From contig JAFAZU010000371.1 of assembly GCA_019239585.1 (NCBI GenBank), positions 1 through 6,137 on the forward strand: 6,137 nt of DNA, written 5' to 3'. This document shows positions 1-6,137 of the stretch, one piece after another. Both the position numbers and the translations under genes were made by a program. The notes below the pieces were generated by a model that was not told the origin of the DNA, searched no databases, and saw only the letters and a program-made list of their open reading frames with translations. This DNA is from Acidobacteriaceae bacterium (lineage in GTDB: Bacteria; Acidobacteriota; Terriglobia; Bryobacterales; Bryobacteraceae). Within the stretch, counting starts at the first letter, position 1, and every line of letters starts with the position of its first letter.

Positions 1-707
1 CCGTTCCCTTCCATGCCTTCGATTCCATCCACAAGACAGAACTGGCGCGGAAACAAGCTGTGCAGGTCGGCGATGCACTCATTGATTCCGGCCCAGTGAA
101 GCACATTTTTTGGCCAGCCGTACACCCCTCCCGGCACAATCCCGAACAGATTTTTCATGGCGAGAGTTGCTCCTGCCCAATGATGGGTTTTCATTTTGGG
201 GAGCGACACAAGCAGGTCGCAGCCGAGCACGGTGTGAGGTAGGTATAGCTCCTTTAAAGTTGAAAAGGGTTTTCGGAGCTGGATCTTCGTTACTTCGTCC
301 AGATTCAAATCGGTAAAACGATTTTCGAATTCTGGGACGCTCTTGAAATAACCGGCAGCTTCGGCCATGTCGAGGGTCATTCGGCGGTGCCCTGGTCCTT
401 CTGCTACTTGAACACTGGCGGCCCCTAAGGATTCAAAGGCGCTGGCTGCAGCAGCGACGAAGATCGGGTTGGTGTTGATCGGGGCGTTAGGACTAAACTC
501 AACCAGGTTGGGCTTGAGGACAATTCTTTTTTCCCTGATTTGGACTTTGTGCTCGATCAGAATTTTGCGGATGGAAGATTCAAGTTCAACCGAGTAGGAA
601 CCGGCGCGCACAATTGATACGTGATGGCGCGAGCGCAAATTGGCAACTCGTCGCGAGCACCCTGCTACCAGGGCGAAGGTGCCAATAAAGAAGTGCCGTC
701 GAGTCAT
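1..707 (-). CDS. DUF362 family protein, probable Tat-exported lipoprotein (3' end beyond window)
   Basis: The open frame starts at ATG 707-705 and runs off the left edge after 235 complete codons without a stop, so the C-terminus is missing. The N-terminus MTRRHFFIGTFALVAGC combines a twin-arginine pair (R3-R4 followed by HFF) with a lipobox LVAGC ending at Cys17. This suggests export, possibly by Tat, and lipid anchoring. The body matches DUF362 as I know it: VLKPNLVEF at about 63-71, a Rossmann-like segment with VAEGPGHRR at about 101-109, and the diagnostic stretch LPKMKTHHWAGATLAMKNLFG at about 169-189, followed by VDGIEGMEGNG near the edge. No ferredoxin-type cysteine cluster is seen in the visible part. 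The biochemical function of the family is not settled, so none is assigned. The start overlaps the upstream stop by four bases (ATGA), and an AAGGGAG sits just before it, which points to translational coupling with the toroid gene. Confidence 0.88.
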   Translation of the reverse strand, partial: MTRRHFFIGTFALVAGCSRRVANLRSRHHVSIVRAGSYSVELESSIRKILIEHKVQIREKRIVLKPNLVEFSPNAPINTNPIFVAAAASAFESLGAASVQVAEGPGHRRMTLDMAEAAGYFKSVPEFENRFTDLNLDEVTKIQLRKPFSTLKELYLPHTVLGCDLLVSLPKMKTHHWAGATLAMKNLFGIVPGGVYGWPKNVLHWAGINECIADLHSLFPRQFCLVDGIEGMEGN

Positions 708-1591
708 GACTCCCTTAACAAAGAGTGAGCAGCCGGACGTTTACTTCTTCCCTGAATGGCGGCTAAGGCTAACAGGCGAAGCGCTATGTCGCGCGTGCTC
801 CGGCACGGGGAACTGGTTTGTTCGTAAGAAAACTCACATCCTTGGCTGACCAATCCCATTTGCAGCCAGGACAAACCTTCCAGCGACTCTGGGGAGGATA
901 GAAATTTTTGGGCGCATTCGAAGGAAGGGGCTAACTCCTGCTTCGGCAAACCGGTGAGCGCGAGTAGAGCTAAGCCGGTGATTTCCGGATAAGAAGCAGC
1001 ATTTTCGCTGAGATAGCGCGAACCCCCGTGATTCCAGCCGCCGTCCGGGCAGCGCCTGGAAAGGATGTACAGCTTTCCTTTTTGCGCTAAATCGCGGTAA
1101 GACTTCTGACCCGTGATGTCGGCTGCGTAAGATAAAGCCAGAATGGATATGGCTGTTGGATAAACCCAGGCTGCGGTGCGAGGAAACCAGGATTCGCCGA
1201 TACCCGCTTCTATCGGAATCGGAAGGCCGCGTAAGTGCAGAAGGAAACGCTCGAAAGCGGAGCTGGGCGGTTTGGCTTGTTTTGCCAGCCACTCCAGCGC
1301 GGCTTTCGAGGCGGGTGATTTCAGCTCGTTCTGGGGAGTGGCCAGAATTCCCAAACTGGTAACCCAAGTGCTTTCTCCGACAGAAGGTTGTGGAGGCCAA
1401 CCGCCGTCGCTTCGTTGAGCTTTGCGCAGCCACTGAAAGGCTCGCTCGCGAGTCTCCGGAAAGTTTGTCAGGGAAAGAAGGGCTAAGGCGGTTGGTTCGG
1501 TCCAGGAGGAGCCCTTTCCGTAACCCCAGCCGCCATCAGCATTTTGAGAGGCAACTAGCTTCCCTTGGAGCAGTTTCTCCTCGGCTTCCAT
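704..1591 (-). CDS. Squalene-cyclase/prenyltransferase-like alpha-alpha toroid repeat protein
   Basis: This 295-residue protein is built of repeats of the terpenoid cyclase/protein prenyltransferase fold. Q-x(3)-GGW motifs of the QW type occur at about 16-22 (QNADGGW), 59-65 (QRSDGGW) and 180-186 (RCPDGGW). They alternate with helices of the pattern PTAxxxLAL at about 33-41, 144-153 and 203-212. Length is less than half of a squalene-hopene cyclase (about 630 residues or more), and no DxDD catalytic acid motif is present, so hopene or terpene cyclisation is unlikely. No zinc-site pattern of a protein prenyltransferase beta subunit is evident. There is no signal peptide, so as drawn the product is cytoplasmic. 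ATG 1591-1589 is the only plausible start in the open part of the frame, but it lacks a clear Shine-Dalgarno. It lies nine bases after the TAG of the 32-codon gene and in the same frame, so translation may depend on reinitiation. Its stop overlaps the DUF362 start. Substrate and role are unknown. Confidence 0.85.
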   Translation of the reverse strand: MEAEEKLLQGKLVASQNADGGWGYGKGSSWTEPTALALLSLTNFPETRERAFQWLRKAQRSDGGWPPQPSVGESTWVTSLGILATPQNELKSPASKAALEWLAKQAKPPSSAFERFLLHLRGLPIPIEAGIGESWFPRTAAWVYPTAISILALSYAADITGQKSYRDLAQKGKLYILSRRCPDGGWNHGGSRYLSENAASYPEITGLALLALTGLPKQELAPSFECAQKFLSSPESLEGLSWLQMGLVSQGCEFSYEQTSSPCRSTRDIALRLLALAAIQGRSKRPAAHSLLRES

Positions 1592-1600
1592 AGGGGCGGC

Positions 1601-1699
1601 CTAGGGAACCATTTTGCGGTTGCGCCGACGCTTCATGTACAGAATCAGAACGGCTCCTGCTGCAATCCATAAGCCTGTTTGAACGGCCATGCTATCCAT
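1601..1699 (-). CDS. Small single-pass membrane protein (32 aa), unrecognised
   Basis: ATG 1699-1697 opens a 32-codon frame ending in TAG 1603-1601. A strong AAAGGAG lies ten bases upstream at 1710-1716. A second in-frame ATG (Met4, 1690-1688) is too far from that site. The peptide has a short polar N-terminus (MDSMAVQT), a hydrophobic segment at about residues 9-22 (GLWIAAGAVLILYM) and then a basic tail (KRRRNRK, 23-29). The positive-inside rule places the C-terminus in the cytoplasm. The good ribosome site and membrane-protein composition argue for a real gene. I do not recognise the family. Being 81 bases after TadC and 9 before the toroid gene, it could be a small pilus-associated protein, a partner of the toroid protein, or the former N-terminal anchor of that protein cut off by the TAG, since both are in the same frame. 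Confidence 0.68.
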   Translation of the reverse strand: MDSMAVQTGLWIAAGAVLILYMKRRRNRKMVP

Positions 1700-1780
1700 C
1701 TTAAAAAGTCTCCTTTCGACCTCATTTATGAGGTGGGGTGAAGAAACAAATGTTCGCGGATTTTCGAAGCTAAAAAGGGA
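1700..1780 (-). promoter_or_regulatory. Leader between tadC and the 32-aa gene: inverted repeat and ribosome binding site
   Basis: This 81-base spacer is by far the largest gap in the cluster; all other junctions are nine bases or less. It contains the inverted repeat ACCTCAT-TT-ATGAGGT at 1719-1734 (7-base arms, 2-base centre), which could be an operator half-site pair or, in RNA, a small hairpin with about a 5-base stem. AAAGGAG at 1710-1716 is the ribosome site of the 32-aa gene and starts three bases after the repeat, so a hairpin there could influence access to it. There is no U-tract directly after the repeat, so it is a poor intrinsic terminator. A weak promoter-like pair (CATTTG, 16 bases, CATAAA, minus strand) can be drawn, but it is too degenerate to call. 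Whether transcription starts anew here is not shown by the sequence. Confidence 0.4.
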
Positions 1781-2701
1781 TCAATGGCCGAGATTGGCAA
1801 GGTTATGAAAAACTTGCAGAAAGCCGGGACCGGCAGTAACAACCAGCAGGGAAGGAAGACAGAAGAAGAAAATCGGGAAGACGAGTTTCACGCCTACCTT
1901 GCCCGCGCGCTCTTCCGCTTCCTGACGGCGGCGCAGACGGAGAAATTCAGATTGCGTACGTAGCGCTTCCGCGACGCTGGTACCGAAGCGATCTGTCTGG
2001 ATCAGGATGGCCACCAGTTTCTTTACCTCTTCCTCGCCGGTGCGTTCGGCAAAGTTCCGCAACGCATCGGCCCGATTTTTGCCAGCCATAATCTCCATGT
2101 TGACAAAGGATAACTCTTCGCTAACCGCAGGATGAACATGCTTCAGTTCCCGGCTCACGTTCACAATGGCTTGATCCAGGCCACATCCCGCTTCGGTGCA
2201 GATCACCAGCAGGTCGAGCACGTCTGGAAGTGAGAGCCGGATCTGTTCATGGCGGCGCGCGACTAAACGTCCCAGAAGAAAGGCGGGCAGGCAGTAGCCG
2301 ATGCCTCCGCCCATCACAGGCGAAAAGGTCCGGAGAATCGGGTTATCGACATGGTTTCGAACGACCAGCACCAGTAGAACAAGCATTCCTGCCAGAATGA
2401 TTTTGCAGCCGTAATAGGCAGCTACCGCCGTAGCCGAACGAAAGCCAGCGGCGATCAGATCACTTTTGGTAACAGCGGAATCCTGCGGAGAGATAGGCAA
2501 CAGATCGCCGATGGGTGACAGCAGCTCGGCTAACGAAAACTCGCCCTGACCTTGGCGTTCTGATACTAAACCGGGAATAGCGTCGGATGTCGTACTCGCC
2601 AACTGGTCAAGCATGCGAGTTGGCTTTACGTAGTGAAAGTATCCAAAAGCGGTGATCGCAACCGTAATGACCAGGAACAGGAAAACAGCGACAAGCAGCA
2701 T
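1781..2701 (-). CDS. tadC: Tad pilus inner-membrane platform protein TadC
   Basis: This 306-residue protein has a GspF/type II secretion F domain. TadC and TadB form the inner-membrane platform that couples the TadA/CpaF motor to pilin assembly. An N-terminal membrane segment lies at about 3-22. Further hydrophobic segments lie at about 98-114 and 125-146, then the cytoplasmic T2SF helical region at about 155-265. That region opens with LPDVLDLLVICTEAGCGLDQA, carries the typical RTGxEEVxxLVxxLxQxxxFGTSVAEALR pattern at about 220-248, and a charged RLRRRQEAEERAGK stretch at about 255-268. A final membrane segment (about 271-291) ends in the common TAGPG. Length and layout fit TadC rather than TadB, which lacks the FGTSVAEALR and RRRQxAEERA pattern. 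The ATG lies nine bases after the tadB stop, with a modest AAAGAGA upstream. It closes the tad block in this window. Confidence 0.93.
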   Translation of the reverse strand: MLLVAVFLFLVITVAITAFGYFHYVKPTRMLDQLASTTSDAIPGLVSERQGQGEFSLAELLSPIGDLLPISPQDSAVTKSDLIAAGFRSATAVAAYYGCKIILAGMLVLLVLVVRNHVDNPILRTFSPVMGGGIGYCLPAFLLGRLVARRHEQIRLSLPDVLDLLVICTEAGCGLDQAIVNVSRELKHVHPAVSEELSFVNMEIMAGKNRADALRNFAERTGEEEVKKLVAILIQTDRFGTSVAEALRTQSEFLRLRRRQEAEERAGKVGVKLVFPIFFFCLPSLLVVTAGPGFLQVFHNLANLGH

Positions 2702-2710
2702 ATGATCTCT

Positions 2711-3676
2711 TTAAACCTTGATGTTGACGATCTTTTTAATCGCGAAATAGCCCAATACCTGGCCGATGAGAGCGCCATAAACCATGAGCTTGCCAATCGG
2801 ATCGTTCAGCATATCAAGGAGGTACCTGGGATTCCCTAACATCAGAAGAATTGCCACGCCGACAGGTATTAAAACGAGTACCAAGCCCGTAATGCGGCCA
2901 TGTGCGCTGACCGCTTTAATCTTGCCGCGAATACCGAACCGCTCCCGGATGATTTGAGCCAGGTTGGTTAGGATTTCACCTAGATTGCCGCCGGTTTCCT
3001 GTTGCAGCATGACGGACGAAACAAAGAAACGCACATCTACCAAGGGATACAAAATGATGAGCTTTTGCAGCGCGCTTTCCAGGGAAGAGCCGAGTTGCAT
3101 TTCGTTGGCGACGCGGCGGAAGGCAGCGCCGAGAGGCTCAGGAGCATCGGCGGCGAGCATGTCAAGAGCAATGGAAAAGCCATGACCTGCCCGCATAGAC
3201 CGCGACAGAAAATCCAGAGCATCCGGGAGTTGCTTTTCAAACTCGGAAATGGCTTTGGCCCGCTTACGCAGAACCAGCAGAAACGGCATCAAAGCGGCAA
3301 GGAGCGCCAATCCCGGAGCGCTCCAGCCAGTCGCGAACAGCTTCAATTTCCATCCAAGAACAAGTCCTGCCAAGCCTGCCAGAAACGATACCGAAATAAG
3401 CTTAGTTCCGTTATAGTTCTTGCCTGCCTGCTCCAGAATCAGGTCGAGGCGGTTCATAAATTGAAACCGGCCTAACCATTTTGCGAGGACGTTGCCTTCC
3501 TCTTCGGGCTTTAAAAACTGTGCGTTACGCTGTTCCGCCGGAGTTGCCTGCGCATGGCGCAGCATGGTCCGAATCTGCTGCTTCTGCTTGGTCCGGAAAT
3601 ACGACATCCCGAACCCGGCACAGAGCAGGACGATTACGAAGATGATGATGAAGAGAACAGGAAACAGCAGCGCCAT
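2711..3676 (-). CDS. tadB: Tad pilus inner-membrane platform protein TadB
   Basis: This 321-residue integral membrane protein is of the GspF/T2SF superfamily and is the partner of TadC in the Tad platform. Hydrophobic segments are seen at about 5-24, 92-111, 119-136, 262-281 and 294-312. The cytoplasmic T2SF domain begins at about residue 149 with QLPDALDFLSRSMRAGHGFSIA and includes LGSSLESAL (about 195-203) and the family hallmark QQETGGNLGEILTNLA at about 225-240. An IRxRFxIRGKIKAxSAxGR stretch leads into the fourth membrane helix. These are typical of TadB. The start ATG 3676-3674 is six bases after the cpaF stop; a possible GAGG lies within the cpaF 3' end. The region between residues 28 and 75 is charged and probably forms a cytoplasmic linker. 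Nothing looks damaged. Confidence 0.95.
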   Translation of the reverse strand: MALLFPVLFIIIFVIVLLCAGFGMSYFRTKQKQQIRTMLRHAQATPAEQRNAQFLKPEEEGNVLAKWLGRFQFMNRLDLILEQAGKNYNGTKLISVSFLAGLAGLVLGWKLKLFATGWSAPGLALLAALMPFLLVLRKRAKAISEFEKQLPDALDFLSRSMRAGHGFSIALDMLAADAPEPLGAAFRRVANEMQLGSSLESALQKLIILYPLVDVRFFVSSVMLQQETGGNLGEILTNLAQIIRERFGIRGKIKAVSAHGRITGLVLVLIPVGVAILLMLGNPRYLLDMLNDPIGKLMVYGALIGQVLGYFAIKKIVNIKV

Positions 3677-3682
3677 GAAAAT

Positions 3683-5041
3683 TTAACGGACCTCAACAAC
3701 ACTTTGAAAGACGTGGGGCGGAAGCTCGATACCGGCAGCTTTCAGCCGTTCACTGAACTTGGGGCGAACTCCCGTAGGGCGAAACCTGCCGAGTACGCGC
3801 CCGTCGTTTGACAGGCCCGTTCGCTCAAAAACGAAAATGTCCTGCGTGGTCACCAGATCGCCTTCCATGCCCACGCATTCCGTGATGTACGTCACTTTGC
3901 GGCTGCCGTCGGAGAGACGCGAGTTTTGGATAAAAAGGTCAACCGCCGAGGCAACCTGCTGGCGAATGGAACGTACGCTCAGATTGGAACTGGCCATGCC
4001 GATCATCACCTCCAAGCGGCTGATAGCGTCACGCGGCGTGTTGGCGTGAATGGTGGTGAGCGAGCCGTCGTGTCCGGTGTTCATGGCTTGTAGCATGTCC
4101 AGCGCTTCCTCGCCGCGAACCTCACCGACAACGATGCGATCGGGTCGCATACGCAGCGAGTTAATCAAGAGATGCCTTTGGACAACCGCTCCCTTGCCTT
4201 CGATGTTGGCGGGACGGGTTTCTAGCCTCGCTACGTGCGGCTGGCGTAATTGCAGTTCCGCTGCATCTTCAATGGTGACGATGCGCTCGTGGGAAGGAAT
4301 GAATCCCGAAAGCATGTTCAGGAAGGTTGTTTTACCAGCGCCCGTACCGCCCGAAATGATGATATTGAGGCGGGCTTTCACGCAGGCTTTGAGCAGTTCC
4401 AGCATGCCTTCCGTAAGCGACATTTTGCGCAGCAGGTCAGCCGGTTGCAGCGGGGCACCACCAAAGCGCCGGATCGAGAGAAGCGGCCCATCTACCGCCA
4501 GCGGCGGAATCACAGCATTCACGCGAGATCCGTCCGGTAAACGGGCATCCACCATAGGCGAGGACTCATCGATACGCCGACCTACGCGGGAAACGATACG
4601 CTCGATAATGCGCATAAGATGGGCATCATCTTTAAATTCAATGTTGGTGCGTTCGAGCTTGCCTCCGCGTTCGATATAGATCAGGCGCGGAGTTGTAACC
4701 AGGATGTCGGAAACGGTTTTGTCGCGCAGCAGCGGTTCCAGCGGTCCTAAACCAAAGACTTCGTCCAGAACTTCCTCAATCAGGCGATCTTTCTCGGTCA
4801 GGCTGAGCGGCGTTTTTTCCTCGTTGACCAGCTTGGAAACGGAGGGGCGCATTTCGTGACGCACCTTTTCGCCTGGCATGGCGTAGACCGCTTCCAGGTT
4901 GATACGGTCCAGCAGCTTGCGATGGAGGATAAATTTCAGTTCCTGATACTGAAGCGATGGGCTTTCGCGCGGCGCTCCGTTCGGACGCGCCGGCTCAACC
5001 TTGAGTCTGTCATTCTTCGGAAGCGTGTCGTTTACAACCAT
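3683..5041 (-). CDS. cpaF: Tad/Flp pilus assembly secretion ATPase TadA/CpaF
   Basis: This 452-residue cytoplasmic secretion ATPase (GspE/VirB11/PilT superfamily) powers pilin extrusion as a hexamer under the TadB/TadC platform. The N-terminal region to about residue 35 is low in recognisable motifs. An N-terminal domain follows, with the typical GLGPLEPLLRDKTVSDILV at about 97-115. Arg-rich segments RVGRRIDESSPMVDARLPDGSRVNAVIPP (about 152-180) are typical of the CpaF family. Walker A is GGTGAGKTT at 231-239 (Lys237), the Asp box VTIEDAAEL at about 255-263, Walker B RIVVGEVRG at 302-310 with Glu307, and the His box GHDGSLTTIHAN at 323-334. All catalytic elements are intact, so the motor is predicted active. 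The ATG start is six bases after the cpaE stop; GGATAGAG overlapping that stop can serve as ribosome site, suggesting coupling. Length is ordinary for the family. Confidence 0.97.
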   Translation of the reverse strand: MVVNDTLPKNDRLKVEPARPNGAPRESPSLQYQELKFILHRKLLDRINLEAVYAMPGEKVRHEMRPSVSKLVNEEKTPLSLTEKDRLIEEVLDEVFGLGPLEPLLRDKTVSDILVTTPRLIYIERGGKLERTNIEFKDDAHLMRIIERIVSRVGRRIDESSPMVDARLPDGSRVNAVIPPLAVDGPLLSIRRFGGAPLQPADLLRKMSLTEGMLELLKACVKARLNIIISGGTGAGKTTFLNMLSGFIPSHERIVTIEDAAELQLRQPHVARLETRPANIEGKGAVVQRHLLINSLRMRPDRIVVGEVRGEEALDMLQAMNTGHDGSLTTIHANTPRDAISRLEVMIGMASSNLSVRSIRQQVASAVDLFIQNSRLSDGSRKVTYITECVGMEGDLVTTQDIFVFERTGLSNDGRVLGRFRPTGVRPKFSERLKAAGIELPPHVFQSVVEVR

Positions 5042-5047
5042 ATTGCT

Positions 5048-6137
5048 CTATCCAAAGAGTGCAAACTTCTTCTTACTTTTCACCGGTTGGACACCGGAAA
5101 TTCTGGAAGCAAGCAAATTCAACTGCTGCGCCAGGCGGTTATTTGTGTCCAGCAGGTTGCCGCTAGAGTAGGACTGATAAAGGCTCATGTAATCGTTCGG
5201 CAAGGAGGCATAGAGCGAACGGCCTAAAATTTTCTCTAACTCCCCAACGCTAATGTCCATGGTTTTCGGCGTGCGATTTAAGATTAATTGCAGCTTTTCT
5301 CCCTGCTGAAAGAGACCGTGGACAATGGATTTCAAGCCGTGGAGAGCCACTACTTCGAGCGTTGAAATCAGAAAGAGCTGATCGAGTTCGTCCAGTACAG
5401 CGGTCGCAATAGAGTTCAGGCTTCGCACCAGGACGAGAATGATCCAGTCATGCTGGGTACGCATGAACTTCAGGACCTGACGGAGGTGGTCTTCATCCGG
5501 GTGGTCCCAGCGGGAGTAAACGGCCGGAGCGGGGATGACGGAGACGCCGGATTTATGCTCCACAACCAGCGCTTTCCATAAGCTCTCGTCCAGCCTTGAA
5601 ATGTTCTTGAGCGCTTCTAGAATCGAGTAGGAACTGGGCGTTTTCATGAGAAAGCTGACCAGCCCGGAAGTCAGATCGAGATCTACCAGCAGGACGCTTT
5701 TCTTCGTGAGAGCTTGTAGTTCCGTCGCCACGTGACAGGCCACCGTAGTGGCTCCACAGCCGCCTTTTGACGATAAGAAGCCAATGACCTTACCGCGACT
5801 GGTAGATATTTCTTCGGAACCCGAGGAGCTCAAGATGCAATCAATCGCCGATTCCAGGCAGTCTTCCAAGGGTGAGTGCAGAAATTCATTGACCCCAGCT
5901 CGCATCGCGCCAAGAATGGCTTGCCCATCGGCGCTGGTATGAACGGCGATTACTTTTATGCGGGCTACATAGCGTTTCAGTTGCTGTATCGCCTTGCTGA
6001 GATCTGAAGGAACACTGGAAATATCAAGCAGGATCGCTTCCGGCTTCGTGGCTACGAGGCGCTCCAGGAGGCTCTCCCAATCACCCTCGTGGTGATCGAA
6101 AGGAACTTTGTATGAGATCGGCTTCAGAACGTCCAAC
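5048..6137 (-). CDS. cpaE: TadZ/CpaE-like pilus localisation protein: receiver-like domain plus degenerate MinD/ParA-type ATPase (5' end beyond window)
   Basis: The frame is open to the right edge, so the true start lies outside; a TTG at 6136 is in frame but sits inside what should be the N-terminal domain. 362 residues are visible. Residues to about 100 form a CheY-like fold: LLD with Asp38 in the phosphoacceptor position, VHTSA at about 65-69, and FLHSP at about 86-90 where true receivers have FxxKP. The conserved lysine is therefore missing and this is probably a pseudo-receiver. Residues about 115-345 are a MinD/ParA-type domain: deviant P-loop SKGGCGATT (signature Lys124; Ala129 where GKT is expected) and VLLVDLDLTSG at about 148-158. 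The later strand DWIILVLVRSL (230-240) has Val where CpaE relatives usually have the VVVDxPRSL aspartate. CpaE/TadZ proteins mark the pole or site of pilus assembly. Position directly before cpaF supports the call. Confidence 0.9.
   Translation of the reverse strand, partial: LDVLKPISYKVPFDHHEGDWESLLERLVATKPEAILLDISSVPSDLSKAIQQLKRYVARIKVIAVHTSADGQAILGAMRAGVNEFLHSPLEDCLESAIDCILSSSGSEEISTSRGKVIGFLSSKGGCGATTVACHVATELQALTKKSVLLVDLDLTSGLVSFLMKTPSSYSILEALKNISRLDESLWKALVVEHKSGVSVIPAPAVYSRWDHPDEDHLRQVLKFMRTQHDWIILVLVRSLNSIATAVLDELDQLFLISTLEVVALHGLKSIVHGLFQQGEKLQLILNRTPKTMDISVGELEKILGRSLYASLPNDYMSLYQSYSSGNLLDTNNRLAQQLNLLASRISGVQPVKSKKKFALFG

Noticed and set aside
60..316. Short plus-strand open frames opposite the DUF362 gene
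   Set aside because: The minus-strand frame carries clear DUF362 motifs across the same bases; the plus-strand translations show nothing familiar.
834..1433. Minus-strand open frame of 199 codons inside the toroid gene in another frame
   Set aside because: The overlapping frame encodes recognisable GGW repeats, while this one has a low-complexity Arg/Ser-rich translation and no motif.
704..1591. Squalene-hopene cyclase (shc)
   Set aside because: It has the fold repeats, but less than half the length and no DxDD motif.
1700..1780. Rho-independent terminator after tadC
   Set aside because: The inverted repeat is short, AT-containing at its centre and not followed directly by a U-tract on the minus strand; the TTTTT further on overlaps the ribosome-site spacer of the next gene.
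3002..3475. Plus-strand open frame of 157 codons opposite tadB
   Set aside because: It is antisense to the conserved T2SF domain of tadB, with no recognisable domain or ribosome site context.
4050..4679. Plus-strand open frame of 209 codons opposite cpaF
   Set aside because: It lies wholly antisense to conserved catalytic regions of cpaF; its translation is rich in Ser/Arg with no domain, as expected of a codon-bias shadow.
6134..6136. TTG as the real start of the CpaE-like gene
   Set aside because: The frame is open to the edge, and the receiver-like fold would lack its first strand and acidic pocket if translation began here, so the gene almost certainly begins outside the window.

Overview
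All seven supported genes lie on the minus strand and are packed as a directional cluster read from right to left. The right-hand 4.4 kb is the cytoplasmic and inner-membrane motor of a Tad (tight adherence / Flp-type) pilus: a TadZ/CpaE localisation ATPase-like protein (cut by the right edge), the TadA/CpaF secretion ATPase, and the two platform proteins TadB and TadC. They are separated by only 6, 6 and 9 bases, so they are almost certainly co-transcribed. Pilin, secretin, CpaB and TadE/F genes are not in the window and would be expected further upstream, beyond the right edge.

After an 81-base spacer containing a short perfect inverted repeat, a second group follows. It comprises a 32-codon gene for a single-pass membrane peptide, a 295-residue protein of the squalene-cyclase/prenyltransferase alpha-alpha toroid fold, and a DUF362 protein with a twin-arginine/lipobox N-terminus, which is cut by the left edge. 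The 32-codon gene and the toroid gene share one reading frame and are separated by a single TAG plus three codons. The toroid and DUF362 genes overlap by ATGA. This looks like a second translational unit downstream of the pilus motor genes, either in the same transcript or with its own promoter.

The organism is a Gram-negative-type bacterium of moderate GC content. The two-gene TadB/TadC platform, the CpaE with an N-terminal receiver-like domain, and the DUF362 plus toroid genes nearby remind me most of Acidobacteriota. That is an impression from gene content, not something the sequence proves. No mobile elements, tRNA, rRNA, CRISPR arrays or large repeats are visible. No intergenic stretch exceeds 81 bases.

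The least ordinary features are the in-frame amber codon between the membrane peptide and the toroid protein, the loss of expected ATPase residues in the CpaE-like protein, and the unknown relation of the toroid/DUF362 pair to the pilus genes.
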